This document shows, piece by piece, positions 1 to 9,213 of a stretch of 64,000 bases of DNA. The position numbers and the translations under genes are program-made. Numbering within the stretch: the stretch's first letter is position 1; every line of letters starts with the position of its first letter. The DNA is taken from contig NZ_FCOB02000023.1 of assembly GCF_001545075.1 (NCBI RefSeq), positions 62,001-126,000 of the forward strand, written 5' to 3'. This stretch comes from Caballeronia ptereochthonis (lineage in GTDB: Bacteria > Pseudomonadota > Gammaproteobacteria > Burkholderiales > Burkholderiaceae). Under the pieces are notes generated by a model. It had not been told where the DNA came from and made no database searches. It saw nothing but the letters and a program-made list of their open reading frames with translations.

Positions 1-1017
1 TCGAACGCCGTGCTCGTGTGCCATGCGCTGAACGCGTCGCATCACGTCGCGGGCGTTTATGCCGATGAGCCGAAGAATGTCGGCTGGTGGGACAACATGG
101 TCGGTCCCGGCAAGCCGCTCGACACGAATCGCTTCTTCGTCATCGGCGTGAACAATCTCGGCTCGTGCTTCGGCTCGACCGGGCCGATGAGCATCGATTG
201 CGCGACGGGCAAGCCCTACGGCGCGCGCTTTCCCGTCGTCACGGTCGAAGACTGGGTGCATGCGCAGGCGCGCGTCGCGGACCGCTTCGGCATCGAACGC
301 TTCGCGGCGGTGATGGGCGGCAGTCTCGGCGGCATGCAGGCGATGGCGTGGAGCATGATGTATCCGGAGCGGCTCGCGCATTGCATCGTCGTGGCTTCGA
401 CGCCGAAGCTTTCCGCGCAGAACATCGCGTTCAACGAGACGGCGCGCTCGGCCATCCTCTCCGATCCCGATTTCCACGGCGGCGACTATTACGCGCACGA
501 CGTGAAGCCGCGCCGCGGCCTGCGCGTCGCGCGCATGATCGGCCACATCACGTATCTGTCCGACGACGACATGGCCGTGAAATTCGGCCGCGCGCTGCGC
601 CGCGCGGAGGGCGCGCTCGACGCGTACAACTTCAACTTCGATGTCGAGTTCGAAGTGGAGTCGTATCTGCGCTATCAGGCGGACAAGTTCGCCGAATACT
701 TCGACGCCAACACGTACCTGCTCATCACGCGCGCGCTGGACTACTTCGATCCCGCGAAAGCCTTCGACGGCGATCTCACGCGCGCGCTCGCCAACACGCA
801 GGCGAAGTACCTCGTCACGAGCTTCACGACCGACTGGCGTTTCGCGCCCGCGCGCTCGCGCGAGATCGTCAAGGCGCTGCTCGACAACAAGCGCACCGTG
901 AGCTACGCGGAAATCGACGCGCCGCACGGCCACGACGCCTTCCTGCTCGACGACGCGCGCTATCACAACCTGATGCGCGCCTATTACGAACGCATCGCCA
1001 CGGAGATCGGCGCATGA
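1..1017 (+). CDS. metX: Homoserine O-acyltransferase MetX, 5' end cut by window
   Basis: Alpha/beta-hydrolase that acylates the hydroxyl of L-homoserine, the first committed step of methionine synthesis in the cytoplasm. The reading frame is open from base 1 (first codon TCG), so roughly 40 N-terminal residues lie outside the window; 338 residues are visible. The nucleophile elbow GGSLGGMQA carries the catalytic Ser. SFTTDWRF holds the acidic residue and DAPHGHDAFLLD the catalytic His. It overlaps metW by an ATGA junction, and metX-metW pairing is typical of Burkholderiaceae. The family contains both acetyl- and succinyl-CoA users, and the acyl donor cannot be decided by eye. Confidence 0.95.
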   Translation, partial: SNAVLVCHALNASHHVAGVYADEPKNVGWWDNMVGPGKPLDTNRFFVIGVNNLGSCFGSTGPMSIDCATGKPYGARFPVVTVEDWVHAQARVADRFGIERFAAVMGGSLGGMQAMAWSMMYPERLAHCIVVASTPKLSAQNIAFNETARSAILSDPDFHGGDYYAHDVKPRRGLRVARMIGHITYLSDDDMAVKFGRALRRAEGALDAYNFNFDVEFEVESYLRYQADKFAEYFDANTYLLITRALDYFDPAKAFDGDLTRALANTQAKYLVTSFTTDWRFAPARSREIVKALLDNKRTVSYAEIDAPHGHDAFLLDDARYHNLMRAYYERIATEIGA

Positions 1018-1622
1018 ACCAGAACACACTCGATTCGCTCGCGCTGCGCTCGGATTTTCGGGCAATCGCCCGCTGGGTCGAGCCGCGCTCGACGGTGCTC
1101 GATCTCGGCTGCGGCGACGGCTCGCTGCTCTCGCTGCTCGGCGAGGAACTGGAGGTAAAGGGCTACGGCATCGAGATCAACGATGCGGGCGTGCTCGCGT
1201 GCGCGCAAAAAGGCGTGAACGTGATCCAGCAGAATCTCGAAGACGGCCTGCGTCTCTTCGAGGACGACAGCTTCGATTTCGCGATCCTCTCGCAGACGCT
1301 GCAGACCATTCATCAAACCGCCGCGATCCTGCGCGAGACGGTGCGCGTGGGGCGCGAGTGCATCGTGTCGTTTCCGAACTTCGGGTACTGGCAGCATCGG
1401 CTCTCGGTGATTCAGGGACGCATGCCGGTGTCGAAGTCGCTGCCCTATCAATGGCACAACACGCCGAACGTGCGCGTGCTGACCATCAAGGATTTCGAGG
1501 CGCTCGCGCCGGAAGTGGGCATCGAGATCCTGGACCGTGTGGTGCTGCACGACGGGCAATCGGTCCGTTGGGGCGCGAACTGGCGTGGTAGTCTTGCGGT
1601 CTATCGCGTGAAGCGCCGGTGA
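1014..1622 (+). CDS. metW: Methionine biosynthesis protein MetW
   Basis: MetW is a 202-residue SAM-methyltransferase-fold protein nearly always paired with MetX; it is linked to methionine synthesis and MetX activity, but its exact reaction is not firmly established. The glycine-rich motif I VLDLGCGDGSLL lies near residues 25-36, and FDFAILSQTLQ is the post-motif region. The start ATG at 1014 overlaps the metX stop (ATGA), implying translational coupling. Length matches the family. Confidence 0.93.
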   Translation: MNQNTLDSLALRSDFRAIARWVEPRSTVLDLGCGDGSLLSLLGEELEVKGYGIEINDAGVLACAQKGVNVIQQNLEDGLRLFEDDSFDFAILSQTLQTIHQTAAILRETVRVGRECIVSFPNFGYWQHRLSVIQGRMPVSKSLPYQWHNTPNVRVLTIKDFEALAPEVGIEILDRVVLHDGQSVRWGANWRGSLAVYRVKRR

Positions 1623-1668
1623 TCCGACCCGGCTTATCGCGCATCGACAACGCATTGCCACCATCGAT

Positions 1669-2955
1669 ATGCCCGACACGCCACACGAGGCGCCCGCTCT
1701 AACTGCACACGAAGATCATCCCGGCTGGCGCGCGTTCCTGAACGCGCGCATCCTCATCTGCGTCTTTCTCGGCTTCACGTCGGGACTGCCGCTCTTCACG
1801 CTCGTCTATCTGGTGCAGGCGTGGCTGCGCACCGAAGGCGTGAACCTGAAGGAAATCGGCCTGTTCGCGCTCATCCAGTTTCCCTATACGTGGAAATTCG
1901 TGTGGGCGCCGCTCATGGACCGCTATGTGCCGCGCCTGCCCGGCTGGCGGCCAGGCAGGCGGCGCGGCTGGATGCTCGTCACGCAGATTCTCGTCGCCGT
2001 GGCGATGGGCACACTCGGCTTCGTGTCGCCGAACCGGGAAATCTGGACGGTCGCCGCGCTGACCACGCTCGTCGCCCTCTTCGGCGCGAGCCAGGACATC
2101 GCCATCGATGCCTACCGGCGCGAACTGCTCGCCGATACCGAACAGGGCCTCGGCAACGCCGTGCACGTGAACGCGTACAAGGTCGCCGCGCTCATCCCCG
2201 GCTCGCTCTCACTGATCCTCGCCGATCATCTGCCGTGGACGGCCGTGTTCATCGTCACCGCCACTTTCATGATCCCGGGCATGATCCTGACGCTCGTCGT
2301 CAAGGAGCCGGAGATTCACGGCGCGCCTCCGAAGAACCTGCGCGAGGCGATCGTCGAGCCGTTTCACGAATTCGTCACGCGCGACGGCTGGCGCGCGGCG
2401 CTGCTCGTGCTCGGCTTCATCTTCCTCTACAAGCTCGGCGACACGATGGCGACCACGCTGTCGACGTCGTTCTTTCTCGACATCGGCTTCAACAAGACGC
2501 AGATCGGCGTGATCGCCAAGACGGTCGCTTTCTGGGCGAGTCTCGCGGGCGGGATCATCGGCGGCGTGTGGCTGGTGAAGATCGGCATCGCGCGCGGCTT
2601 GTGGATTTTCGGCGTCCTGCAGATCGTCTCGACGCTGGGCTTCGCGTGGCTCGCGAAGCTCGGGCCGTCGCCGCTCGCGCTAGGTGCGCTGTACGGCTTC
2701 GAGACCTTCGCCACCGGCCTCACGATGTCCGCGTTCACCGCGTACATCGCGAGCACGACCGACCCGCGCTACACCGCGACGCAATTCGCGCTCTTCACGA
2801 GCCTCGCTTCGGTGCCGCGCACGCTCGCGTCGGCGTCGAGCGGCTTCATCGTCGCGCAGACGGGATGGTTCGAGTACTTCCTGATCTGCACTGCGCTGTC
2901 GATTCCGGGCATGTTACTGTTGCCCAGAATCGCGCCCTGGAGAACTCAACGATGA
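1669..2955 (+). CDS. ampG: AmpG-type muropeptide permease (MFS)
   Basis: A 428-residue major facilitator superfamily protein with about 12 hydrophobic segments. AmpG imports GlcNAc-anhydroMurNAc muropeptides across the inner membrane for peptidoglycan recycling and indirectly controls AmpR-dependent beta-lactamase induction. Visible hallmarks are the N-terminal segment FLGFTSGLPLFTLVYLVQAWL, the loop WAPLMDRY and ASQDIAIDAYRRELL in the first half. The stop overlaps the next gene's start by ATGA. Confidence 0.9.
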   Translation: MPDTPHEAPALTAHEDHPGWRAFLNARILICVFLGFTSGLPLFTLVYLVQAWLRTEGVNLKEIGLFALIQFPYTWKFVWAPLMDRYVPRLPGWRPGRRRGWMLVTQILVAVAMGTLGFVSPNREIWTVAALTTLVALFGASQDIAIDAYRRELLADTEQGLGNAVHVNAYKVAALIPGSLSLILADHLPWTAVFIVTATFMIPGMILTLVVKEPEIHGAPPKNLREAIVEPFHEFVTRDGWRAALLVLGFIFLYKLGDTMATTLSTSFFLDIGFNKTQIGVIAKTVAFWASLAGGIIGGVWLVKIGIARGLWIFGVLQIVSTLGFAWLAKLGPSPLALGALYGFETFATGLTMSAFTAYIASTTDPRYTATQFALFTSLASVPRTLASASSGFIVAQTGWFEYFLICTALSIPGMLLLPRIAPWRTQR

Positions 2956-3866
2956 CGGTGTCCTACTCGCTCCGCGCCCTGGCCTGCGCGCTGGCATTGG
3001 CGTCATTCCCGCCTCTGTCCGCGCACGCCCAGGACGAACAGCGCGTGCCGGCGCCGTACACCGCGCCGAACAACCAGATCCGTTTCGGCAATACGGCGCT
3101 CTTTCGCAATCTGATTCCGCCCGCGACGCTCGAGGCGCAGTCCGCCGAGGAATATGCGCAGATCATCCACAATGCGGAGCTCGACAAGACCCTGCTTCCC
3201 GACAGCAACCCGCTCGTGAAGCGCGTGCGCGAAATCGCGAATCACGAGATTCCGTTCGCGCTCAAGTGGAATGATCGCGCGAAGAACTGGAAGTGGGAGA
3301 TCAACGTCATCAAGTCGCCCGACGCACGCATGTATTGCCTGCCGGGCGGGAAGATCGTCGTGTATAGCGGGCTCGTCGACAAGCTGCGTCTGAACGACAA
3401 CGAGATCGGCATGATGATCGGCCACGAGATTGCGCACGCGCTGCGCGAGCATGCGCGCGAGCGGCTCGGCCGTCAGCAGGCGGCGCAGTTGGGCGGGGGC
3501 GCGATGCCGCAGCTCTTCGGCTTCTCGAACTATTCGGCGCAGCAGCCCGACCTCGGCGACGAGTTGCTCTCGATGCGTTACTCCCCCGCCGACGAAACCG
3601 AAGCCGATGTGATCGGCAGCGAGATCGCCTCGCGCGCGGGCTACGATCCGCGCGCGGCCGTCACCTTGTGGAACAAGATCGATTCGGGCACGCGCCGCGC
3701 GGATGAGGGCTTCATCTGGATGCATCCCTATGGGCCGGATCGCAAGCAGGATCTGCTCAAGCGCATGCCGGACATGATGCCGCTCTATGCGAAGGCGGTC
3801 GGCAAGACCATCGACCAGTTGTCGAATTACGCGGGAATGGGGCGGTTCAAGAAAACCGGCCGTTAG
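2952..3866 (+). CDS. M48-family periplasmic metalloprotease
   Basis: A 304-residue secreted zinc protease. Residues 1-27 form a signal peptide (basic start, hydrophobic core, AHA-Q cleavage-like site). The zinc motif HEIAH is at about 158-162 and the third ligand lies in DETEADVIG. This is the single-domain M48 (LoiP/YcaL/BepA-like) architecture without the TPR tail of BepA. Such proteases act in envelope protein quality control. Translational coupling to ampG (ATGA) suggests a shared envelope role, which is inference. Confidence 0.88.
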   Translation: MTVSYSLRALACALALASFPPLSAHAQDEQRVPAPYTAPNNQIRFGNTALFRNLIPPATLEAQSAEEYAQIIHNAELDKTLLPDSNPLVKRVREIANHEIPFALKWNDRAKNWKWEINVIKSPDARMYCLPGGKIVVYSGLVDKLRLNDNEIGMMIGHEIAHALREHARERLGRQQAAQLGGGAMPQLFGFSNYSAQQPDLGDELLSMRYSPADETEADVIGSEIASRAGYDPRAAVTLWNKIDSGTRRADEGFIWMHPYGPDRKQDLLKRMPDMMPLYAKAVGKTIDQLSNYAGMGRFKKTGR

Positions 3867-3918
3867 ACATATTCAACAGTACTATCTAATAAGAAGGGAC
3901 TCACGAGGGAGCAGGAAG

Positions 3919-4428
3919 GTGCATAAAGGTCTTAAGGAACCACATCTTTTCAACGCGGCATCAAATCCGCTCAAAATGATCCGAAATCTCGCAGGAATTC
4001 TGGCGGATTCTGAGTTGGACAAGATAAGAAAAGAAATCGACGCAAACGTGATTGGTCTCTACCGGCTCGGAGAAGCGCATTTCAGATTTGCCGCGGCGGT
4101 AGATGAAGGCGAATGGCGCCAGAAGATATCGAGATACTATTACGCCGCCTACAATGTGCGAAGAGCGGTTGCCTTGAAACATGATGGAACATACTCGTCC
4201 GACTCAAGTGATCACCAAAAAGTAGATCAGATTCCCGACACATTAAGCAATAGCGCTCTTTACAGAGTGAAGCTTAAGAATCTTCGTGACGACAGAAATC
4301 TTGCGGATTACAGCCATCTCGCAAATGAAAACGATTTATTGATAAGCATTGCCGAGGCAAAAACGGTTGTTTCGCAACTTCTAAATGACGCCAAGAAATT
4401 TCTTTCAGAAAACGGCATTACTATATGA
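3919..4428 (+). CDS. HEPN-domain protein (putative RNase), paired with AAA ATPase
   Basis: An unrecognised protein of about 169 residues from a GTG start at 3919, preceded by an AGGGAG ribosome-binding site; an ATG at 3976 is the alternative. The central segment RYYYAAYNVRRAVAL and the later RNLADYSH (R126-x6-H133) match the HEPN signature R-x(4-6)-H, the catalytic pair of HEPN RNases in toxin-antitoxin and abortive-infection systems. It lies in lower-GC sequence between the conserved M48 and exoA genes. Its stop overlaps the ATPase start (ATGA). RNase activity is inferred from the motif only. Alternatively it is a non-catalytic HEPN nucleotide-binding protein. Confidence 0.7.
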   Translation: MHKGLKEPHLFNAASNPLKMIRNLAGILADSELDKIRKEIDANVIGLYRLGEAHFRFAAAVDEGEWRQKISRYYYAAYNVRRAVALKHDGTYSSDSSDHQKVDQIPDTLSNSALYRVKLKNLRDDRNLADYSHLANENDLLISIAEAKTVVSQLLNDAKKFLSENGITI

Positions 4429-5954
4429 ATAATCTCTCTCCAAAGGACGATTCAGACATCGTTGTCAACGCATTCGCGATCGCCCTCGCCGGGATCAGCC
4501 CAGCATTCCATATTAAAGAGCGTCCGGACGGGAGTTTCCTCGTCTTCGAACTTGCCGCACCAAGCGCCCGCTTTTTCGAGTTGCTCGATGGAGTAAACGA
4601 CAGCCTGCCCGATGAAAACATGTTCAAGAACAGAGTTAGCATTAGCGCTCGGCCTCAAAAACCAACAAATGTCCTGACGATCCCTGAAACTGCGATCCTT
4701 CAACAAGAATTATCCGCCAGCCTAACGGTGGACCGAAATACGTTTGGGTCTGATTTTCTTGCGCGCTACACGCCCTCGGTAACAAGCCTTGAGAAGGAAA
4801 TCGTTGTTCCGACGAATCATATCGTCTACGGTCGACGAGGCTCTGGAAAGTCGAGCCTGCTAGCGTACTCCATGCACCACCTACGCCTATCGCGAAGCCC
4901 GTTTTGCTGGGTCGCGATGCAAGCTTATGCGGCTCGATCGGACCGACAGGCGATCGCGAGCGTGCTCTCCGAGATTTTCTCGGAAGCGGCACAGTACGCG
5001 GCATCTCCGACCGAACTTCACTCGCTTGCAGATGAGTTGCTGGCGCTCGGTGAATCTGATGATGAAGAAGTTGTTGCGAACAAGTTGAATCGCATGGTTC
5101 CCCGCATGCGCAAGACGCTTGCAGCGGTGTCTGGGGCGAAAAGCTTCACGGTTTTTCTCGATGACATTCATGTGCTCGACTATGCGCTTCAGCCAGAGTT
5201 ATTGTCGTTTATCTACTCTCTGGCGCGGGGCAACAAGACGTATATTAAGGTTTCCGGTATTGAGCAACTAACCAATCTTTGGGCTGGAGATATCAAGCGA
5301 GGAATGGAGCCGCCGCACGATATTCAGATATTGATGCTCGACCATAATTTGACCAGCCCGGATCAGTCGAGATCTCACATTAAGAGCATTCTAGATAAGC
5401 ATGCAGTGTATTGCGGGTTGCCAAATATCGACTATCTCGCAAACCAGGATTATATAGATCGGCTGGTTTTATCGGCTGCAGCAGTCCCTCGGGATGCCCT
5501 TAGCCTGTTTTCCAAATCAATCTCGCGCTCTGTGCTCAAGAGTCAAAAGAGCATTTCGATCACAAGCCTAAACGCGGCTGCGTCTGAGGCGATTGAGGAA
5601 AAGCTTAAAGACGTGCGCAAGGACGCCTTCAGTACCAGCGAAGGAACTGTCGCTCACCAGCTTCAGATAGTGAAACGCTTTTGTGCTGAAAACAAGAAGA
5701 ACGCGTTCTTGGTAAAGATCGACAACGCGAACGATACGTATAACGGCGTTCAGAAGCTCGTAGCACTACGGTTTGTTCACGTCCTCCACCAAGGCATCAC
5801 TCCTCATAAAGCAGGCGAGCGATATTTTGCCTTGATGCTCGACTACGGGTTTTATATAGGAATAAGGGCTGCGCGTAGCATGGAGCTGATTCCAGACACG
5901 CCGAGACAACTCGCGGCAAAGGAACTGAGAACGCTGCCAATTCTTCCGTCGTGA
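4425..5954 (+). CDS. ORC/Cdc6-like AAA ATPase, partner of HEPN protein
   Basis: A 509-residue P-loop protein. Walker A GRRGSGKS is at residues 136-143 and Walker B VFLDDIHVLD at about 243-252. A sensor-1-like segment IKVSGIEQL and a sensor-2-like AAVPRDALSLFSKSI recall ORC1/Cdc6 AAA proteins, and the C-terminal 120 residues could be a winged helix. The start overlaps the HEPN gene stop, so the two are made together. Base composition is poorer in GC than the flanking core genes, suggesting acquisition. By analogy with HEPN-NTPase modules it may sense or restrain the HEPN partner; this is inference. Confidence 0.7.
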   Translation: MNNLSPKDDSDIVVNAFAIALAGISPAFHIKERPDGSFLVFELAAPSARFFELLDGVNDSLPDENMFKNRVSISARPQKPTNVLTIPETAILQQELSASLTVDRNTFGSDFLARYTPSVTSLEKEIVVPTNHIVYGRRGSGKSSLLAYSMHHLRLSRSPFCWVAMQAYAARSDRQAIASVLSEIFSEAAQYAASPTELHSLADELLALGESDDEEVVANKLNRMVPRMRKTLAAVSGAKSFTVFLDDIHVLDYALQPELLSFIYSLARGNKTYIKVSGIEQLTNLWAGDIKRGMEPPHDIQILMLDHNLTSPDQSRSHIKSILDKHAVYCGLPNIDYLANQDYIDRLVLSAAAVPRDALSLFSKSISRSVLKSQKSISITSLNAAASEAIEEKLKDVRKDAFSTSEGTVAHQLQIVKRFCAENKKNAFLVKIDNANDTYNGVQKLVALRFVHVLHQGITPHKAGERYFALMLDYGFYIGIRAARSMELIPDTPRQLAAKELRTLPILPS

Positions 5955-5960
5955 CGTGCT

Positions 5961-5986
5961 CCATCCTGCGCTCCGGCGCAGGATGG
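5961..5986. terminator. Inverted repeat between convergent genes
   Basis: A perfect 11-bp stem (CCATCCTGCGC / GCGCAGGATGG) with a TCCG loop sits between the convergent stops of the ATPase (5954) and exoA (5998). Its position suits a shared transcript end, but neither side has a clear T run, so intrinsic termination is uncertain. Confidence 0.45.
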
Positions 5987-5997
5987 AAGCGGGAAAT

Positions 5998-6783
5998 TTA
6001 CTTCTTCTTGCCGAGCTTCCAGTCGTAGTCGATAGTCAGCGGCGCGTGGTCGCTGAACTTGATGTCCCTGAAGATCGACGTCTCCTTCGCGGTCGCGGCG
6101 ACCTCTTTCGTCGCGATCTGATAATCGATGCGCCACCCGACGTTCTTCGCATACGCCTGGCCGCGGTTGCTCCACCATGTGTATTGCTCGGGCCGCTGAT
6201 CCAGCGTGCGGAATACGTCGACGTAACCGACCTCGTCAAAGAGCCTGGTGAGCCACTCGCGTTCTTCGGGCAGGCAGCCGGAGTTCTTCTGGTTGCTCTT
6301 CCAGTTCTTGATGTCGATTTCCTTGTGCACGATGTTCACGTCGCCGCACAGAATCACTTCGCGCTCTTTCGAGAGCTCGGCGAGATGCGGCATGAACTCG
6401 TCCATGAAGCGATACTTCGCCTGCTGGCGCTCGTCGCCGCTGGAGCCCGACGGCACATACACCGACACCACCGACAGCTTGCCGAAGCGCGCTTCCACAT
6501 AGCGCCCTTCCGGATCGAACTCTTCCGAGCCGAAGCCGATGATCACGTCGTCCGGCTCATGGCGCGTGTAGAGGCCCGCCCCGCTGTAGCCCTTTTTCAC
6601 CGCATGCTGGAAATAGCCCTGAAAGCCGTGCGGCGCGAGGAACTCGGGCGTCAGGTCGTCCTGTGAGCACTTGATTTCCTGCACGCACACGACGTCGGAT
6701 TTCTGCTCGCCGAACCAGTCGAAGAAGCCTTTCTTGGCGGCCGAACGGATGCCGTTGAGATTGGCGGTAATCACGCGAAACAT
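5998..6783 (-). CDS. xth: Exodeoxyribonuclease III (AP endonuclease)
   Basis: A 261-residue ExoIII/exoA-type enzyme of the EEP superfamily that cuts at abasic sites and trims 3' blocks in base-excision repair. Motifs seen: ITANLNGIRSA (Asn), CVQEIKCSQDDL (metal-binding Glu), YVPSGSSGDERQ, LCGDVNIVH (catalytic Asp/Asn), and the C-terminal FSDHAPLTIDY Asp-His pair. It is full length for the family. A 25-base gap separates it from the upstream ppk2 gene, so the two may be co-transcribed. Confidence 0.93.
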   Translation of the reverse strand: MFRVITANLNGIRSAAKKGFFDWFGEQKSDVVCVQEIKCSQDDLTPEFLAPHGFQGYFQHAVKKGYSGAGLYTRHEPDDVIIGFGSEEFDPEGRYVEARFGKLSVVSVYVPSGSSGDERQQAKYRFMDEFMPHLAELSKEREVILCGDVNIVHKEIDIKNWKSNQKNSGCLPEEREWLTRLFDEVGYVDVFRTLDQRPEQYTWWSNRGQAYAKNVGWRIDYQIATKEVAATAKETSIFRDIKFSDHAPLTIDYDWKLGKKK

Positions 6784-6808
6784 ACGCTTCCTTTTTTATC
6801 GGTTTCGT

Positions 6809-7648
<840 letters not shown>

Positions 7649-7672
7649 GTCTTTTTTTCACCTTCGCCAATG

Positions 7673-7710
7673 AAAACGGGCTGCTGCCGGGCTTAACCGG
7701 CAGCAGCCCG
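7673..7710 (-). terminator. Intrinsic terminator of the gatCAB operon
   Basis: A 14-bp perfect stem (CGGGCTGCTGCCGG paired with its complement, six-base loop) lies 28 bases after the gatB stop. On the minus strand it is followed by TTTTC. Confidence 0.8.
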
Positions 7711-7737
7711 CGAGTCTCGCACGCTTGATTCAGGCGA

Positions 7738-9213
7738 TCAGGATAGTTTCTTTTTCAGAAGCTCGTTGACTTGCTGCGGATTGGCCTTGCCCTTGGTCGC
7801 CTTCATCGCCTGGCCGATCAGCGCATTGAACGCCTTTTCCTTGCCCGCGCGGAATTCGTCGACCGATTTCTGGTTCGCCGCGAGTACCTCGTCGATGATC
7901 GCCTCCAGCGCGCCGGTATCCGAAATCTGCTTGAGTCCCTTCGCCTCGATGATGCGGTCGGCCGCGCCTTCGTCCGTCGCCTTCTCTTCCCAGATCGTCT
8001 GGAAGATGTCCTTCGCGATCTTGTTGGAGATGGTGCCGTCGGCGATGCGCTGCACGATCAACGCCAGTTGCGCGCTCGAAACCGGCGATTCGCTGATATC
8101 GAGCGACTCGCGGTTCAGTTGCGCGGAGACGTCGCCCATCATCCAGTTCGCGGCGATCTTCGCTTGCGCGGCGCCCGCTTTCTGCACGAGGGCCTCGAAG
8201 TACGACGCCATCGCCTTCGACGACGTCAGCACGCCCGCGTCGTACTCGGTCAGGCCGTAGATTTCGACGAAGCGCTTCTGCATGTCCGACGGAAGCTCGG
8301 GCATTTCGCCCTTCACGCGCGAGATCCAGCTCTCCTCGATCACGAGCGGCATCAGGTCGGGATCCGGGAAATAGCGGTAATCGTGCGCGTCTTCCTTGCT
8401 GCGCATCGAGCGCGTTTCGCGCTTGTCGGGATCGTAGAGACGCGTTTCCTGAACCACCGTGCCGCCGTCCTCGATCAGCTCGATCTGACGGCGCACTTCG
8501 TACTGGATCGCTTCTTCGAGGAAGCGGAACGAGTTCAGGTTCTTGATTTCCGCGCGCGTGCCGAATTCTTTCTGGCCGACCGGGCGCACCGACACGTTCG
8601 CATCGCAGCGGAACGAGCCTTCCTGCATGTTGCCGTCGCAGATGCCGAGCCACATGACGAGACCATGCAGCGCCTTCGCATACGCGACGGCTTCCGCCGC
8701 GCTGCGCATCTCCGGCTCGGTGACGATCTCGAGCAGCGGCGTGCCCGCGCGGTTCAGGTCGATGCCCGTCATGCCCGCGAAGTCTTCGTGCAGCGACTTG
8801 CCCGCGTCCTCTTCGAGGTGCGCGCGCGTCAGGTTGATGGTCTTCGAATACGCTTCCTTGCCGGCCTTCTCGCTGGCGGGAACCTGGATCGTGATCTGAC
8901 CGCCCTGCACGACCGGAATCTCGTACTGGCTGATCTGATAGCCCTTCGGAAGATCCGGATAGAAGTAGTTCTTGCGCGCGAAAATGCTGCGCGGCGCAAT
9001 ATGGGCGCCGATCGCGAGACCGAAGCGGATTGCGCGCTCGACAGCGCCCTTGTTCATCACGGGCAAAACGCCCGGCAGCGCGAGATCGACGGGACTCGCC
9101 TGCGAGTTCGGGCTCGCGCCGAACTGAGTGGGCGCGCCCGAGAAGATCTTGGAGACGGTGGAAAGCTGCGCGTGCGTTTCCAGGCCGATGACGACTTCCC
9201 ACTGCATGTTCAT
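7738..9213 (-). CDS. gatB: Asp-tRNA(Asn)/Glu-tRNA(Gln) amidotransferase subunit B
   Basis: A 491-residue GatB, the kinase/tRNA-binding subunit that activates the misacylated Asp or Glu before transamidation. The N-terminal VVIGLETHAQLSTVSKIFSGAP motif and the C-terminal YqeY-like tail (GKANPQQVNELLKKKL) are present. The chosen ATG at 9213 overlaps the gatA stop (ATGA). It is last in the gatC-gatA-gatB operon and is followed by a strong terminator. Confidence 0.96.
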   Translation of the reverse strand: MNMQWEVVIGLETHAQLSTVSKIFSGAPTQFGASPNSQASPVDLALPGVLPVMNKGAVERAIRFGLAIGAHIAPRSIFARKNYFYPDLPKGYQISQYEIPVVQGGQITIQVPASEKAGKEAYSKTINLTRAHLEEDAGKSLHEDFAGMTGIDLNRAGTPLLEIVTEPEMRSAAEAVAYAKALHGLVMWLGICDGNMQEGSFRCDANVSVRPVGQKEFGTRAEIKNLNSFRFLEEAIQYEVRRQIELIEDGGTVVQETRLYDPDKRETRSMRSKEDAHDYRYFPDPDLMPLVIEESWISRVKGEMPELPSDMQKRFVEIYGLTEYDAGVLTSSKAMASYFEALVQKAGAAQAKIAANWMMGDVSAQLNRESLDISESPVSSAQLALIVQRIADGTISNKIAKDIFQTIWEEKATDEGAADRIIEAKGLKQISDTGALEAIIDEVLAANQKSVDEFRAGKEKAFNALIGQAMKATKGKANPQQVNELLKKKLS

